A stretch of 64,000 bases of DNA from Hyphobacterium indicum (GCF_003129605.1 NZ_QBDX01000004.1:372001-436000), one strand, 5' to 3'. Positions 1 to 9,785 are shown, numbered from the stretch's first letter. A program made the numbers and translations. Notes: generated by a model from the letters alone, not told the origin.

Positions 1-2022
1 CCAGGCGTCCAGATTGCGGACGACGCCATTGGTGCGGTATTGCGAAGGGCTGTGCGGATCGGTGACCAGACGCTGACGCAGATTGTCCTCGCGATAGAGG
101 CGGCGCCAGACCTGGGCCCAGGCCAGGAAGAAGCGCTGATCGCCGGTCAGGCCGTCAATCACCGGCGCTTCCCCGCCACAGCAGGAGTCGAGATAGCGCT
201 GATAGGCGGAATAGGCCATCTGAACGCCGCCCAGATCGCCGATATTCTCGCCCATGGTGAAGGTGCCATTCACGAACTCGCCCTCGATCGGCGAATAGCC
301 GTCATACTGGGCTCCGAGGCGCTCTGCCCGTTCCGTGAAGGCGGTATTGGTTTCTTCCGTCCACCAGTTGCGGATCCGCCCGGCCTCGTCGAACTCGCGG
401 CCCTGATCATCGAAACCGTGACCGATTTCATGTCCGATGACTGCGCCGATGGCACCGTAATTGATCGCCGGGTCGGCATTGGGATCAAAGAAGGGCGGTT
501 GCAGAATACCGGCCGGGAAAGTGATCTGGTTCATCAGCGGATTGTAGGACGCATTCACGGTTTGCGGCGGGTACGGCCACTGACCGCGGTCCACCGGCCC
601 GGCGAGGTCTTCGACCTGCTGGTTCCAGTTGAACTCACTGATACGCTGGAGATTCCCGAACAGGTCGTCGGTATCGATGACCAGCGTCGAATAATCTGTC
701 CACTCATCCGGATAACCGATACGCGGTTCAAAGGTGGAGAGCTTGAGCAGGGCCTGCTCGCGGGTTTCATCATCCATCCAGGAAAGGTTTTCCAGGCGCT
801 CTTCAAAAGCGGCCGTCAGGTTGGCCACCAGATCTTCCATCTGGTCCTTGGATTCCGGCGGGAAATGACGGTCGACATAGACCTGGCCCACGGCTTCACC
901 CATGGAGCCGCCCACCAGATTCACGCCGCGGCGGTCGCGCGGGCGCTGCTCTTCGGTCCCGTTCAGAGTCCGTCCGAAGAATTCAAAGCTCGCAGCATCA
1001 AACGCCAGCGGCAGCGCATTGGTGTTCGAATTCAGCAGATGGAATGTCATGTAATCGCGCATCAGGTCGACCGGCGTCTCGGCAAAAATGGTCGCCGTGC
1101 TTTCGATCGCACTGGGTTGGGCCACCAGATAGGATTCCACTCCGTCAATCCCGAGCGCGGCCATGCCGGCTTCGAAATTGAATTGCGGGGCCAGCGTGGC
1201 AAGCTGATCCAGCGGCATCGGATTGTAGATGGCCTGGATGTTCCGGCTCTGCTCCTGTGTCCAGTGGACATCGGCGATACGGGTTTCCAGGGCCAGAATG
1301 GCCTCGGCTTTTTCAGCCCCGCCTTCAATGCCCGCCAGATCGAAAATTTGCGTGATATAAGCCTGATAGGCGGCGCGGTATTCGTCATAGCGCTCGCCTT
1401 CATTCAGATAGAAATCGCGGTCCGGCATGCCCAGCCCGCCCTGGCCGACAAAAACCGTATAACGGGTCGTATCCGCCGGATCGGGAATGATGCCGACCCC
1501 GTAAAGGGCCTGATGATCCAGGGTCGCGAACAGCGCCGCAAAATCCTCATGGGTTTCAGCCGCAGCGATCTCCGCCATCAGCGGTTCGACCGCTTCAAGG
1601 CCGCGCGCATCCAGCGCGTCCGTATTCATCCAGCTGGCATAGAGGTCGCCGACCTGCTGTTCGATCGAGCCGGCTTCACCGCCGGTTTCGGCCAGCTCGA
1701 GAATGATGTCCTGAACCTGCTGTTCGGCTTCCAGTGCCAGCTCGGTGAACATGCCGTAATTGGAGAGATCGGCCGGGATTTCGGTCGTATCCAGCCATTC
1801 GCCATTGGCGTAGCGGAAAAAGTCATTCCCGGGATCGACACTGGTATCCATACCGTCGAGATCAAAGCCCCACTCGCCGATTTCGGCAGAGGCGGTAACG
1901 GTCTCATGGCTTTCGGCCGATGTGCCATCGGTCTGTTCAACGATCGTGGTGTCAGGCGTTTGCGGCTCGCTGCACGCGGCCAGCAGGGCCAGGCAGGCGC
2001 TGCCCAATAGCAGTTTCTTCAT
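1..2022 (-). CDS. M13 family zinc metallopeptidase (PepO/neprilysin-like) lipoprotein, C-terminus cut by window edge
   Basis: Predicted envelope endopeptidase of the M13 family, which cleaves oligopeptides. The start at 2022 gives a lipoprotein signal (MKKLLLGSACLALLAACS, lipobox Cys at about residue 17), and AAGGG lies just upstream. The zinc motif HEIGH is encoded at 418-432 (His531), within VIGHEIGHGFDDQG, and the second motif ENIGDLGG with the third zinc ligand follows about 60 residues later. The frame is open for 674 codons down to base 1 without a stop, so about 20-30 C-terminal residues, including the usual Cys-x-x-Trp end, lie outside the window. It follows the RND pump gene on the same strand after 115 bases and may be read with it, but a functional link is not evident. 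Confidence 0.93.
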   Translation of the reverse strand, partial: MKKLLLGSACLALLAACSEPQTPDTTIVEQTDGTSAESHETVTASAEIGEWGFDLDGMDTSVDPGNDFFRYANGEWLDTTEIPADLSNYGMFTELALEAEQQVQDIILELAETGGEAGSIEQQVGDLYASWMNTDALDARGLEAVEPLMAEIAAAETHEDFAALFATLDHQALYGVGIIPDPADTTRYTVFVGQGGLGMPDRDFYLNEGERYDEYRAAYQAYITQIFDLAGIEGGAEKAEAILALETRIADVHWTQEQSRNIQAIYNPMPLDQLATLAPQFNFEAGMAALGIDGVESYLVAQPSAIESTATIFAETPVDLMRDYMTFHLLNSNTNALPLAFDAASFEFFGRTLNGTEEQRPRDRRGVNLVGGSMGEAVGQVYVDRHFPPESKDQMEDLVANLTAAFEERLENLSWMDDETREQALLKLSTFEPRIGYPDEWTDYSTLVIDTDDLFGNLQRISEFNWNQQVEDLAGPVDRGQWPYPPQTVNASYNPLMNQITFPAGILQPPFFDPNADPAINYGAIGAVIGHEIGHGFDDQGREFDEAGRIRNWWTEETNTAFTERAERLGAQYDGYSPIEGEFVNGTFTMGENIGDLGGVQMAYSAYQRYLDSCCGGEAPVIDGLTGDQRFFLAWAQVWRRLYREDNLRQRLVTDPHSPSQYRTNGVVRNLDAW

Positions 2023-2137
2023 TTTCAATGTCCCTTCTGAAGCCGGTTCCCCACCGGCGGATGGTGATTGCAGTCATCTTAGGCGATGTACGCGGCGCTG
2101 ACCAATCCGCAATGCGGAGCGGCCAGCGCCGGATGCA

Positions 2138-5100
2138 TCATTCGGCAGGCTGGATGGTACCGACATCGGTCTCCGGCTTGCCACCTTCGGTCTCGTGATA
2201 GGTCGACCCGATCCCCGGCAGTTTCTGACCGGTCCACATGCCGACCACGCCGCGCTTGATATCGACGCCGATGGCGTAGAGCGCGGGGACCAGCAGCAGG
2301 GTCAGGAACAGGGCGAAAACCACGGCAAAGCCCAGCGATACGACCATCGGCTTCAGGAATTGCGCCTGTGTCGAGGTCTCCGCCATCATCGGCAGGATGC
2401 CGAGGAAGGTGGTCACCGAGGTCAGGATGATCGGCCGGAAACGCTGCACGCCGGCATCGACCAGTGCCTGGAAGGCCCCGACGCCATTCGCCCGCAGACG
2501 GTTCACGAAATCGACCAATACCAGATTGTCATTGATCACCACACCTGCCGCGGCACCGACCCCGAAGAAGGAGAACAATGCGAACGGCATGCCGAACAGC
2601 AAGTGGCCGAACACGGCACCGGCATAGGCAAACGGGATGGCGATCATGATCAGCGCCGGCTGGGCATAGGAGCGGAAGGCGATGGCGAGCAGGATATAGA
2701 TGCCGCCCAGCACGAGGATCACCAGATTGGCGAGCTCGGCCATGAATTCGGCCTCCCCCTCCGCCTGGCCGAATTCCTCCCGGCTGACATTGGGGTGACG
2801 CTCCTGCCAGGCCGGCCAGAAATCGGAGGCCATGCTGTCCATGACCTCACCGCGTGCCGTCGGATCCGTCAGTTCAGCAGCCACGGTAATGGTCCGCATG
2901 CGGTCGCGACGGTTGATCCGGTTCAGGCCCGGAGCAAATTCGACATCGGCCACCGCCGACAGCGGCACTTCACGTCCATCCGTTGTGCGAATGCGGAAAT
3001 TACGCAGCGTATCCAGCGAGCGGCGGGCTTCCTCGGGCAGGCGCAGCATGACGCGTACATCCTGTCCATTGCGGGGCAGGCGCACGACTTCCTCGCCATA
3101 GAAGGCCTGGCGCACCTGGCGGGTGACATCCGCCAGCGTGATACCGAGCGCTTGCGCATCCGGCCGCAGGGTGAACTGCAATTCTTCCGCCGACGACTGC
3201 ATGTTGTCGACCACATCATAGAGCGTGTCATAGGAACGCAATTGCTCCTTCAGCTCGTCTGCGGCCAGCCGCAATTCATCCAGATCCTGTCCGGAAATGG
3301 CAAACCGCAAACCGCTGCCGCCATTATTCAGCGTCGTGTCGAGGCGCACTTCTTCCGCGTCCGGAATGGGACCGAGGAAATCGCGCAATTGCTGGGCGAC
3401 TTCACGCGTGGTCAGGCCGCCGGGCCGGACTTCCGGTTCGGCCAGCGTGATCCATGCCCGCACCCGGCCATCCGTGGCCAGTGTCGAGCGGCTTTCGATC
3501 ATGTCGCCCTCGCCCGGATAAACCTCGCGGTAATGCTCCAGCGTCAGCTCCTCGGCCCGCTCCAATTGCTGGCGCACCTGTTCGGTCCGCGACCAGGGCG
3601 TGCCCTCGGCGAGCTGGATGCTGGCCTGGATGGTCTCATTCTCGATCTCCGGCATGAAGACGCTGCCGACCCGGTTGGTCGCCTGCAGCGCAATCGCCAC
3701 CATGAACAGGCCGGTGAAGAAGATCAGCGTCGAATAGCGCCGCTGGACCGCAAAGACGACGGCATGGCGGTACACATGACGGGCAAACCAGATCATCGTG
3801 TCGGCAATGGCGCGCTGCAGTTTCAGCAGCGGCCCGAAAAAGCCGTCCATTTTCTCCGGCTTCAGATGCGCCAGGTGGGCCGGCAGGATGAACAGTGACT
3901 CGATCAGCGAGAAGGTCAGCGCCGCGATCACGACCAGCGATATCTGGCGGGTGAACTGAACCTCCGGCCCGGACAGCATCATCCACGGCGCGAACATCAG
4001 AATGGTGGTGATAACGGCGAAGATCACCGGCTTCGCCACCATCTGCGTGCCGACCACCGCGGCGGTCAGCCCGGTCTCCCCTCGCTCCACCCTGTCGTGG
4101 ATATTCTCCCCGACAATAATGGCGTCATCGACCACAATCCCGATCACGATCAGGAAGGCGAAAAGCGACAGCATGTTCAGCGTCACACCCAGCAGCGGCA
4201 GGACCAGGAAAGCGCCGAGGAAAGCCACGCCGATTCCGACCGTCACCCAGAGGGCCACGACGGGGCGCAGGAACAGGACCAGCGCGATCAGCACGAACAG
4301 CATGCCCCAGGTCGCACTGCCCATCACCGTGTCGACACGGGCCTCGTACATTTCGGCATTATTCCACCACAGCGACATGGAAACGCCTTCCGGTAGGGTC
4401 GCCTGGCGCCGCTCGATATAGGCCTGGACCCCGTCCGAGACCTCGACCACATCCATGTTCGGGCTGGAGACGATCACCACCAGCGCCATCGGTTCACTGT
4501 TATAGGTGCCGACAAGATTGGCATCGACAAAACCGTCCGTGACGCTGGCAATATCGCTGATCCGGATGGTGCCGCCATCAGAGGTCTGCCGGACCACGAT
4601 ACGCTCGAAATCATCCGCGCTGTCACCCAGCTGGCGGGCGGTCAGGGAGACATCACCGATGTCCGTCCGCACCTGTCCGGCCGAGGCATTCAGCGAGGAG
4701 TTGCGCAGCGCCCGGGCGACTTCGTCAAAGGTCAGATTATAGCGGCGCAGATCATTTTCATTGACCTCGATCGAGACTTCCTCGTTCAGCGTGGCCCAGA
4801 TCTGGACCAGTGAAACGCCCGGAACATCGGCCGAGACTTCATCGCGGATTTCGCGCGCAATCCGCTGCAGATCGCGGCGCGGGACGTGGCCGTGAACCGC
4901 AAAGCCCACGACCTGGTCCTCATTCCGCCACTGATTGACGATGGGCCGGTAAGCCGAAGGCGGCAGATTGTTGACGGAATTGACCTGTTGCTCGATCTCA
5001 TTGATGAAGGTGCGCATATCGACCGAGCGAGAGCCCTCGATATTGATGAAGGCGCTGCCTTCGCGGGCCGTCGAGGTCATGTTCTCGATGCCGTCCACCG

Positions 5101-5347
5101 AGGAGACGGCCTCCTCGATCCGGACCACGATCTGCTCTTCCATCTCCTGCGGCGACGCGCCCGGCCAGGCAACGGAAACCGTGGCTCCGGCAAAGCTCGC
5201 CGTCGGGAAAACCTCGCGGTTCATGGTCGCAAGGCCGAGAATACCGCCCACAATGGCGACCAGCATGAGCAGGTTGGCGGCGACGCCATTACTCGCCCAC
5301 CAGGCAATTATACCCTTGAATTCAGTATCCTGTTTCGGGTCCGTCAT
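2138..5347 (-). CDS. RND efflux pump permease (HAE1/AcrB superfamily)
   Basis: Inner-membrane proton-driven drug/solute pump of about the family's usual length (1069 residues). The N-terminal transmembrane helix lies near residues 20-40 and is followed by a large periplasmic porter domain. Helix 4 carries the proton-relay pair Asp407-Asp408 in GIVVDDAIIVGEN, the same positions as in AcrB. A second hydrophobic block and porter half follow. It is the last gene of a minus-strand operon: outer-membrane factor, adaptor (24-base gap), then this pump. The N-terminal part (MNREVFPTASFAGATV) resembles the divergent HAE1 branch common in marine proteobacteria rather than AcrB itself, so the substrate cannot be named. 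Confidence 0.95.
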   Translation of the reverse strand: MTDPKQDTEFKGIIAWWASNGVAANLLMLVAIVGGILGLATMNREVFPTASFAGATVSVAWPGASPQEMEEQIVVRIEEAVSSVDGIENMTSTAREGSAFINIEGSRSVDMRTFINEIEQQVNSVNNLPPSAYRPIVNQWRNEDQVVGFAVHGHVPRRDLQRIAREIRDEVSADVPGVSLVQIWATLNEEVSIEVNENDLRRYNLTFDEVARALRNSSLNASAGQVRTDIGDVSLTARQLGDSADDFERIVVRQTSDGGTIRISDIASVTDGFVDANLVGTYNSEPMALVVIVSSPNMDVVEVSDGVQAYIERRQATLPEGVSMSLWWNNAEMYEARVDTVMGSATWGMLFVLIALVLFLRPVVALWVTVGIGVAFLGAFLVLPLLGVTLNMLSLFAFLIVIGIVVDDAIIVGENIHDRVERGETGLTAAVVGTQMVAKPVIFAVITTILMFAPWMMLSGPEVQFTRQISLVVIAALTFSLIESLFILPAHLAHLKPEKMDGFFGPLLKLQRAIADTMIWFARHVYRHAVVFAVQRRYSTLIFFTGLFMVAIALQATNRVGSVFMPEIENETIQASIQLAEGTPWSRTEQVRQQLERAEELTLEHYREVYPGEGDMIESRSTLATDGRVRAWITLAEPEVRPGGLTTREVAQQLRDFLGPIPDAEEVRLDTTLNNGGSGLRFAISGQDLDELRLAADELKEQLRSYDTLYDVVDNMQSSAEELQFTLRPDAQALGITLADVTRQVRQAFYGEEVVRLPRNGQDVRVMLRLPEEARRSLDTLRNFRIRTTDGREVPLSAVADVEFAPGLNRINRRDRMRTITVAAELTDPTARGEVMDSMASDFWPAWQERHPNVSREEFGQAEGEAEFMAELANLVILVLGGIYILLAIAFRSYAQPALIMIAIPFAYAGAVFGHLLFGMPFALFSFFGVGAAAGVVINDNLVLVDFVNRLRANGVGAFQALVDAGVQRFRPIILTSVTTFLGILPMMAETSTQAQFLKPMVVSLGFAVVFALFLTLLLVPALYAIGVDIKRGVVGMWTGQKLPGIGSTYHETEGGKPETDVGTIQPAE

Positions 5348-5371
5348 GACCGTCTCCCTGGTCTCGTCAGC

Positions 5372-6670
5372 CTAGTCATTTGCACTCGCAACCTGTGCGG
5401 TGTCATCGCCTTCGCCATTGGGCTCGGCAGCCTCTTCGTCTTCATCTGCGTCGTCATTTCCGCTCTCGATCACTGCAGACCGCTCCGCGATCAGCTCGCC
5501 GGCCTGGTCAAAGGTCCGGATGCGCATGCCATCGCTGGCCGCCCGGATCGGGCTGGTGACCACCAGATCATCCGCCGTCACGCCGCTGGAAATTACCAGA
5601 CGGTCGGGATCAGACGTAATCACACTCACGTTACGAATACCGAGCGTGCCACCGACCTGGGCAACATAGACCGAGTCCGAGCCGCGCAAGGCGGACCGCG
5701 GCAACACATAGGCGCCGGTCACTTCGCGGCCCTGGATTTCGGCATCAACGAACAGGCCGACCGGCAGTGGCGAGCCGCCCTCTTCTGCCGCAACGCCATA
5801 GGGATCATCGATCTGGGCAATGGCGTACAACACACGCGTCTGGGTATCGATGGAACTGTCAGTGCGCACCAGCTCGGCATGCCATTCGCGATGTTGACCG
5901 GCCAGCACGGCCGAGATCCGGACCAAAGGCCCCGGATTGGCCTCGGTGGCCTGGAACGCCACCGGAATATTGAGCATCGACAACTGGTCATCGGTCAGCG
6001 GCAGGCGGACCTGGACCGCATCTGTTCCGAACACTTCACCCAGTGGCGTGCCCGGCGACACGAATTGTCCGACATCCGCGCTTTTCGTGCGGACGCGGCC
6101 ATCGAACGGAGCGGAAATCCGTGTCCGCTCCAGCCCCAGACGTGCCTCCTGCAGCTGCGCTTCGGCAGCGGCCAGCGAGGCCCGCGCCTGGGCCAGTTGC
6201 GGTTCACGCAGCGTCAGGGCCGAGGCTTCGCCCTCGCCCAGCTCTGCCCATTCGCTCGCTGCCAGATCGGCTTCGGCCTGTTCCCGCACCAGCGCCTGAC
6301 GCGCCTGGGCCACCTGGGCCTGGGCCCGGGTCACGGCGAGACGGTAATCTGCCTCGTCAATCTGGATCAGCGTTTCGCCGGCTTCAAAAAAACCGCCCTC
6401 GATGAAGTTCGGGTTCACATAGACGATGCGGCCGGACACCTGGGGCACCAGATTGATGCTGACAAGCGGCCGGACCTCGCCCTGCGTGGTTACGGTGAGG
6501 GTGACATTGGTGTTTTCAACCGGTGCCGCAAACACGGCGACCGGGCGGGGCTCTGAATTGGCCCGTTCGGGCTGCGGTGCGAACATGAACATCGCCACAA
6601 GAGCAAGAACAAACGCCGCAATGAGAAACACCGGCAATAACAGGAGCAAACGGCCTAAAGATTTCGTCAT
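5372..6670 (-). CDS. RND efflux periplasmic adaptor (membrane fusion protein, HlyD/AcrA type)
   Basis: Bridges the RND pump to the outer-membrane channel. Residues 5-31 form one membrane anchor. A split lipoyl/barrel-sandwich domain follows (about residues 75-105 and 185-215, with the typical ISAPFDGRV signature), with an Ala/Gln/Glu-rich alpha-helical hairpin between the halves (about 105-180), then beta-barrel and membrane-proximal domains. The C-terminal 30 residues are extremely acidic with almost no basic residue, which is not part of the family fold. The gene starts 10 bases after the outer-membrane factor stop, so it is clearly co-transcribed. Confidence 0.94.
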   Translation of the reverse strand: MTKSLGRLLLLLPVFLIAAFVLALVAMFMFAPQPERANSEPRPVAVFAAPVENTNVTLTVTTQGEVRPLVSINLVPQVSGRIVYVNPNFIEGGFFEAGETLIQIDEADYRLAVTRAQAQVAQARQALVREQAEADLAASEWAELGEGEASALTLREPQLAQARASLAAAEAQLQEARLGLERTRISAPFDGRVRTKSADVGQFVSPGTPLGEVFGTDAVQVRLPLTDDQLSMLNIPVAFQATEANPGPLVRISAVLAGQHREWHAELVRTDSSIDTQTRVLYAIAQIDDPYGVAAEEGGSPLPVGLFVDAEIQGREVTGAYVLPRSALRGSDSVYVAQVGGTLGIRNVSVITSDPDRLVISSGVTADDLVVTSPIRAASDGMRIRTFDQAGELIAERSAVIESGNDDADEDEEAAEPNGEGDDTAQVASAND

Positions 6671-6679
6671 GACGCTTTC

Positions 6680-8068
6680 CTAACCCTCCAGATCACGCAG
6701 ATCGGGAGCGTCAAAGCTTCCGCCGATTGCGAGATAGATATCGATACGATTGGTGGCCCGCTCCCGGCGGGCGCTGATATACTGGCCTTCAGAGGCAATT
6801 CTACGACTCTGGGCGTCCAGCAGTTCAAAAACAGTCGCAAGTCCGGACCCGTATTGGCGGATCACCAGCTCTTCGGCTTCGGCCGCCTGTTCATAGGCAT
6901 TGCGGAGCGCCTCGACCCGCTGCGCGAGAATGCCGTCTGCATAAATGGCGTCCTCGGCCTCCCGCCACGCGGCCAGCACGGTGCTGGCATAGGCGGCAAG
7001 CTGGGCTTCGGCAGCCGCTTCGGCCCGGTCACGTTCGGCACGCAGCGCACCACCCTGGAAGATCGGCGCGGTCAGTCCGCCAATGGCCTGCGCAATATAG
7101 GTGTCGAGGTCGAAAATATCCGCCGGGTCCGCGCCGCCCGTATCCAGCGTTCCGCGCAGGGTGAGGCTGGGCAGGAGCGCATCGCGGGCGATCTCGGCCT
7201 GAAGGCCGGCCGCCTGCAGGCGCGCTTCCGCCGCCCGCAAATCGGGACGCCGCGACAGCAATTCGCCCGGCGCGCCGATTCCCGACAGCGCCGTGAATTC
7301 CGGCAGGTCGGCCTCATGTTCGATATTGCCGGCCGGATAGCGGCCCAGCAGGATTTCAAGGCTGCGCGCAGCAGAGGCCTGCGCGCGCTGACGCGAGGCC
7401 AGCACCGCTTCACTGGACGCCAGCGCAGACCGGAAGGTCCGCACATCGGATGACCGCGACACACCGGCCCCGAACCGCCGCTCGATCAGGCCGAGCGAGC
7501 GCCGCTTGGTTTCCACATCGCGCGCGGCCAGATCGGTCTGCAGCCGGGCTTCAATCAGCAGGAACCAGGCCCGCGCCACCTGTCCGGCAACCGAAAGCCG
7601 GGCACCGGCATAGTCGGCATCGGTCGCTTCGTATTCCAGGACACCGGCCTGCGCCCGCGCGGCGAGCCGGCCCCAGAGATCAGCTTCCCAGGACACGCCC
7701 AGCCCGGCACCATAACTGGTTGATCCTCCGGCATCGGTTTCGCGCTGGGTGACACCCAGATCGGCACTGACACCGGGAAGGCGTCCGGCATTGGCCGCCC
7801 GGGCACTGGCCCGGGCCGCACGGATACGCGCTTCTGCCGACAGAATGCCGGGATTTTCGGTCACCGCTTCATCTATCAGTTGCGACAGCCGGGCGTCATT
7901 GAACGTCGCGATCCAGTTCTCGATTCGGGCCGGATCGGTATCGGTGCCGGACGCCCACACAGCGGGCGAGGACGGCAGGGCGTCCGCACCACGCATCGCC
8001 GGTCCTGTGGATGCACAGGAGGCCAGCGCAATGGCGGTGACGGAGAGGAGGAGGGTGCGTTTTATCAT
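6680..8068 (-). CDS. RND efflux outer-membrane factor lipoprotein (NodT/OprM-TolC family)
   Basis: Outer-membrane channel of the tripartite pump. The start was set at ATG 8068, not at the longer open frame beginning at 8227, because MIKRTLLLSVTAIALASC is a clean lipoprotein signal with lipobox ALASC and AAGAG lies 6 bases upstream. The upstream extension is AT-rich, lacks homology-like sequence and would bury the signal. The 462-residue product has two OEP repeats with long Ala-rich helices (about residues 60-240 and 260-450), as expected for TolC-type trimers. It is the first gene of the efflux operon. Confidence 0.93.
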   Translation of the reverse strand: MIKRTLLLSVTAIALASCASTGPAMRGADALPSSPAVWASGTDTDPARIENWIATFNDARLSQLIDEAVTENPGILSAEARIRAARASARAANAGRLPGVSADLGVTQRETDAGGSTSYGAGLGVSWEADLWGRLAARAQAGVLEYEATDADYAGARLSVAGQVARAWFLLIEARLQTDLAARDVETKRRSLGLIERRFGAGVSRSSDVRTFRSALASSEAVLASRQRAQASAARSLEILLGRYPAGNIEHEADLPEFTALSGIGAPGELLSRRPDLRAAEARLQAAGLQAEIARDALLPSLTLRGTLDTGGADPADIFDLDTYIAQAIGGLTAPIFQGGALRAERDRAEAAAEAQLAAYASTVLAAWREAEDAIYADGILAQRVEALRNAYEQAAEAEELVIRQYGSGLATVFELLDAQSRRIASEGQYISARRERATNRIDIYLAIGGSFDAPDLRDLEG

Positions 8069-8106
8069 ACGGAACTCTTGATGCCGGGGAGGGCGGATTT
8101 GGATGC

Positions 8107-8151
8107 ACCCTAAAATCAGCTTTTCGAATGTCAACAAATTTTTATCGAAAA
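8107..8151 (-). promoter_or_regulatory. Predicted promoter and operator of the efflux operon
   Basis: On the minus strand a -35 TTGACA (8129-8134) is followed after 16 bases by TAGGGT (8107-8112). The -35 sits in the 17-base gap between a perfect 7-bp inverted repeat, TTTTCGA at 8121-8127 and TCGAAAA at 8145-8151, in an AT-rich stretch unlike the surroundings. This geometry fits a repressor operator covering the promoter. No regulator gene is adjacent, so the binding protein is unknown. Confidence 0.5.
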
Positions 8152-8314
8152 ACAATAATTCTTTAGCGATGAACATGAAAACCCTCTCGAATATCACTAT
8201 GCCTACGGAACAATTCACGGCGGTCACACGCAGTGTTCGCCACCACAGAGGCAGTTGATTACCTTCGGAATTGCGGCCCTTATGAGCCTTGAAGATTCAG
8301 GAAGCGAGTGAATT

Positions 8315-9703
8315 TTGAGCAAGGATTCCCGGTCCGAGCCGGATGGCCATCGCCTCAGGCGGCGTGACACGGTCGCGCTCACCGCGATCGCCGTGGCGGT
8401 TCTGCTGGTGCTGGCTATCACTGGTGCGGTTTCGCTGTGGGTGGCGCTTTCGGCAGCCAGCGCAATCGCGGCCCTGTCATTTATCTATTTCCTCCTGATT
8501 TCCACCGTCGTTGCGCCCCGCCCCGCCTCGCCGGCCCTCGCGCCGGGAAACAGATCCACGGACACGCTCTCGCCGGCCCGGGAAATCCTCGATCATCTCC
8601 CCTTTCCCGTCATGCTGGTGGGACCCGGCGGCCGCATCGAGCGCGCCAATCCGGCCGCGCATGAATTTCTCGGTCTGGGAGCGGAATCCGGCCTGCTATC
8701 GGCCTCACTGCGCCAGCCCAAAGTGCTCGAGGCGGTCAGCGCCGTCCTCAAGGGCGAGAAGGCGCGAATTGTCGAATATTCCACCGTGGCGCCGATCGAA
8801 AGTCATGTCCGGGTCCATGTCATTCCGCTGAAGGCCGAGGAGCCGGGCGCCTTTCCCTGGCGGGCTCTATTGGTCCTCGCCGACGAAACGTCGAGCAAGC
8901 GGGCCGAGCGCATGCGCGCCGACTTCCTCGCCAATGCCAGCCATGAATTGCGCACACCGCTGGCGTCGCTGGCCGGCTTCATCGAAACCCTGCGCGGTCA
9001 TGCCCGGGATGACATCGCCGCGCGCGACAGATTCCTGTCCATCATGCAGGACCAGACCGAGCGCATGCGGCGCCTGATCAACGATCTGCTGTCGCTCAGC
9101 CGCGTCGAGATGGACGAGCATGTTCCGCCCAGCGGCGAAGCGGATCTGGCCGCCATGGCACTGGACACGATCGATTCTGTCGGACCTCTGGCCAAACCCA
9201 GGGACATCCGGATCGACTTCGAGGGCGACCGCAGTGCCAAAGTCGTCGGCGAGCGCGACCAGCTCTTCGAGATCGCCCAGAATCTGATCGAGAATGCGAT
9301 CAAGTATTCCGAGCCCGGCGCGCGTATCATTTGTGACATTCACGCCGATATCGGCCGCGAGGATATCGAACGCCTGACCAGCTGTCTGGGGCCGGAGGCC
9401 GGACGCCTGACCATTGCCGCGCCGGCCCGTTCCGCCGGCACCCGATTCGCCCTGTTGCGCGTGCGGGACGCAGGCAAGGGTATCGAAAGACGGCATTTGC
9501 CGCGCCTGTCAGAACGGTTTTACCGCGTTGATGGCCAGAAAAGCGGTCCCAAGGAGGGGACGGGGCTGGGGCTGGCCATCGTCAAACACATTGTCAGCCG
9601 TCATCGCGGCGGATTCTTTGTGGAAAGCCTGCCCGGCGAAGGATCGGTGTTTTCTGTCATCATCCCGCGGCACATAGCAGAAACCCCGCCTGCAGAGGGC
9701 TGA
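8315..9703 (+). CDS. phoR: Phosphate regulon sensor histidine kinase PhoR
   Basis: Membrane sensor kinase that phosphorylates PhoB when phosphate is scarce. Two hydrophobic segments lie near residues 24-65, followed by a PAS-like domain (about 95-190) and a HisKA domain with the phospho-acceptor His210 in FLANASHELRTPLASL. The ATP-binding domain has the N-box NLIENAIKYS, G1 DAGKGI and G2 GTGLGLAIV. The start is a TTG at 8315, chosen because AGGAAG stands 10 bases upstream and no in-frame ATG precedes the membrane segment. An ATG at 8282 belongs to a 9-codon frame that ends just before. It heads the pst-pho operon, although the Pho box lies after it. Confidence 0.93.
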   Translation: MSKDSRSEPDGHRLRRRDTVALTAIAVAVLLVLAITGAVSLWVALSAASAIAALSFIYFLLISTVVAPRPASPALAPGNRSTDTLSPAREILDHLPFPVMLVGPGGRIERANPAAHEFLGLGAESGLLSASLRQPKVLEAVSAVLKGEKARIVEYSTVAPIESHVRVHVIPLKAEEPGAFPWRALLVLADETSSKRAERMRADFLANASHELRTPLASLAGFIETLRGHARDDIAARDRFLSIMQDQTERMRRLINDLLSLSRVEMDEHVPPSGEADLAAMALDTIDSVGPLAKPRDIRIDFEGDRSAKVVGERDQLFEIAQNLIENAIKYSEPGARIICDIHADIGREDIERLTSCLGPEAGRLTIAAPARSAGTRFALLRVRDAGKGIERRHLPRLSERFYRVDGQKSGPKEGTGLGLAIVKHIVSRHRGGFFVESLPGEGSVFSVIIPRHIAETPPAEG

Positions 9704-9756
9704 TACAGAAGCTGCACCTTTTTCCGGAACGCCGATCCCGGCCCTCCGGACCGCCG

Positions 9757-9785
9757 CCGTCATCAAACTGTTATGAAAATGACAT
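9757..9785 (+). promoter_or_regulatory. Pho box with three 7-bp repeats upstream of pstC
   Basis: Three direct 7-mers on an 11-bp period: CCGTCAT (9757-9763), CTGTTAT (9768-9774) and ATGACAT (9779-9785), each separated by 4 A-rich bases. The first two match the PhoB consensus CTGTCAT closely. The third matches at 5 of 7 positions and overlaps the likely -10 area. PhoB bound here would activate pstC-pstA-pstB-phoU-phoB independently of phoR. pstC starts 88 bases downstream. Confidence 0.8.

Noticed and set aside
40-2010. 656-codon open frame on the plus strand across the M13 peptidase
   Set aside because: Antisense shadow of GC-rich coding DNA. The minus-strand frame carries HEIGH, ENIGDLGG and a lipoprotein signal, the plus frame nothing recognisable.
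2042-2058. Hairpin GCCGGT/ACCGGC just upstream of the M13 peptidase
   Set aside because: Short stem, no T-run, could be chance in GC-rich DNA. Not counted as terminator or riboswitch.
2195-3898. 567-codon plus-strand frame and the 556-codon frame at 4886-6556
   Set aside because: His/Arg/Gln-rich translations opposite the RND pump and adaptor, no motif or ribosome site. Shadows.
8069-8227. 53-residue N-terminal extension of the outer-membrane factor
   Set aside because: It would hide a perfect lipoprotein signal, runs through AT-rich promoter-like DNA and lacks a ribosome site.
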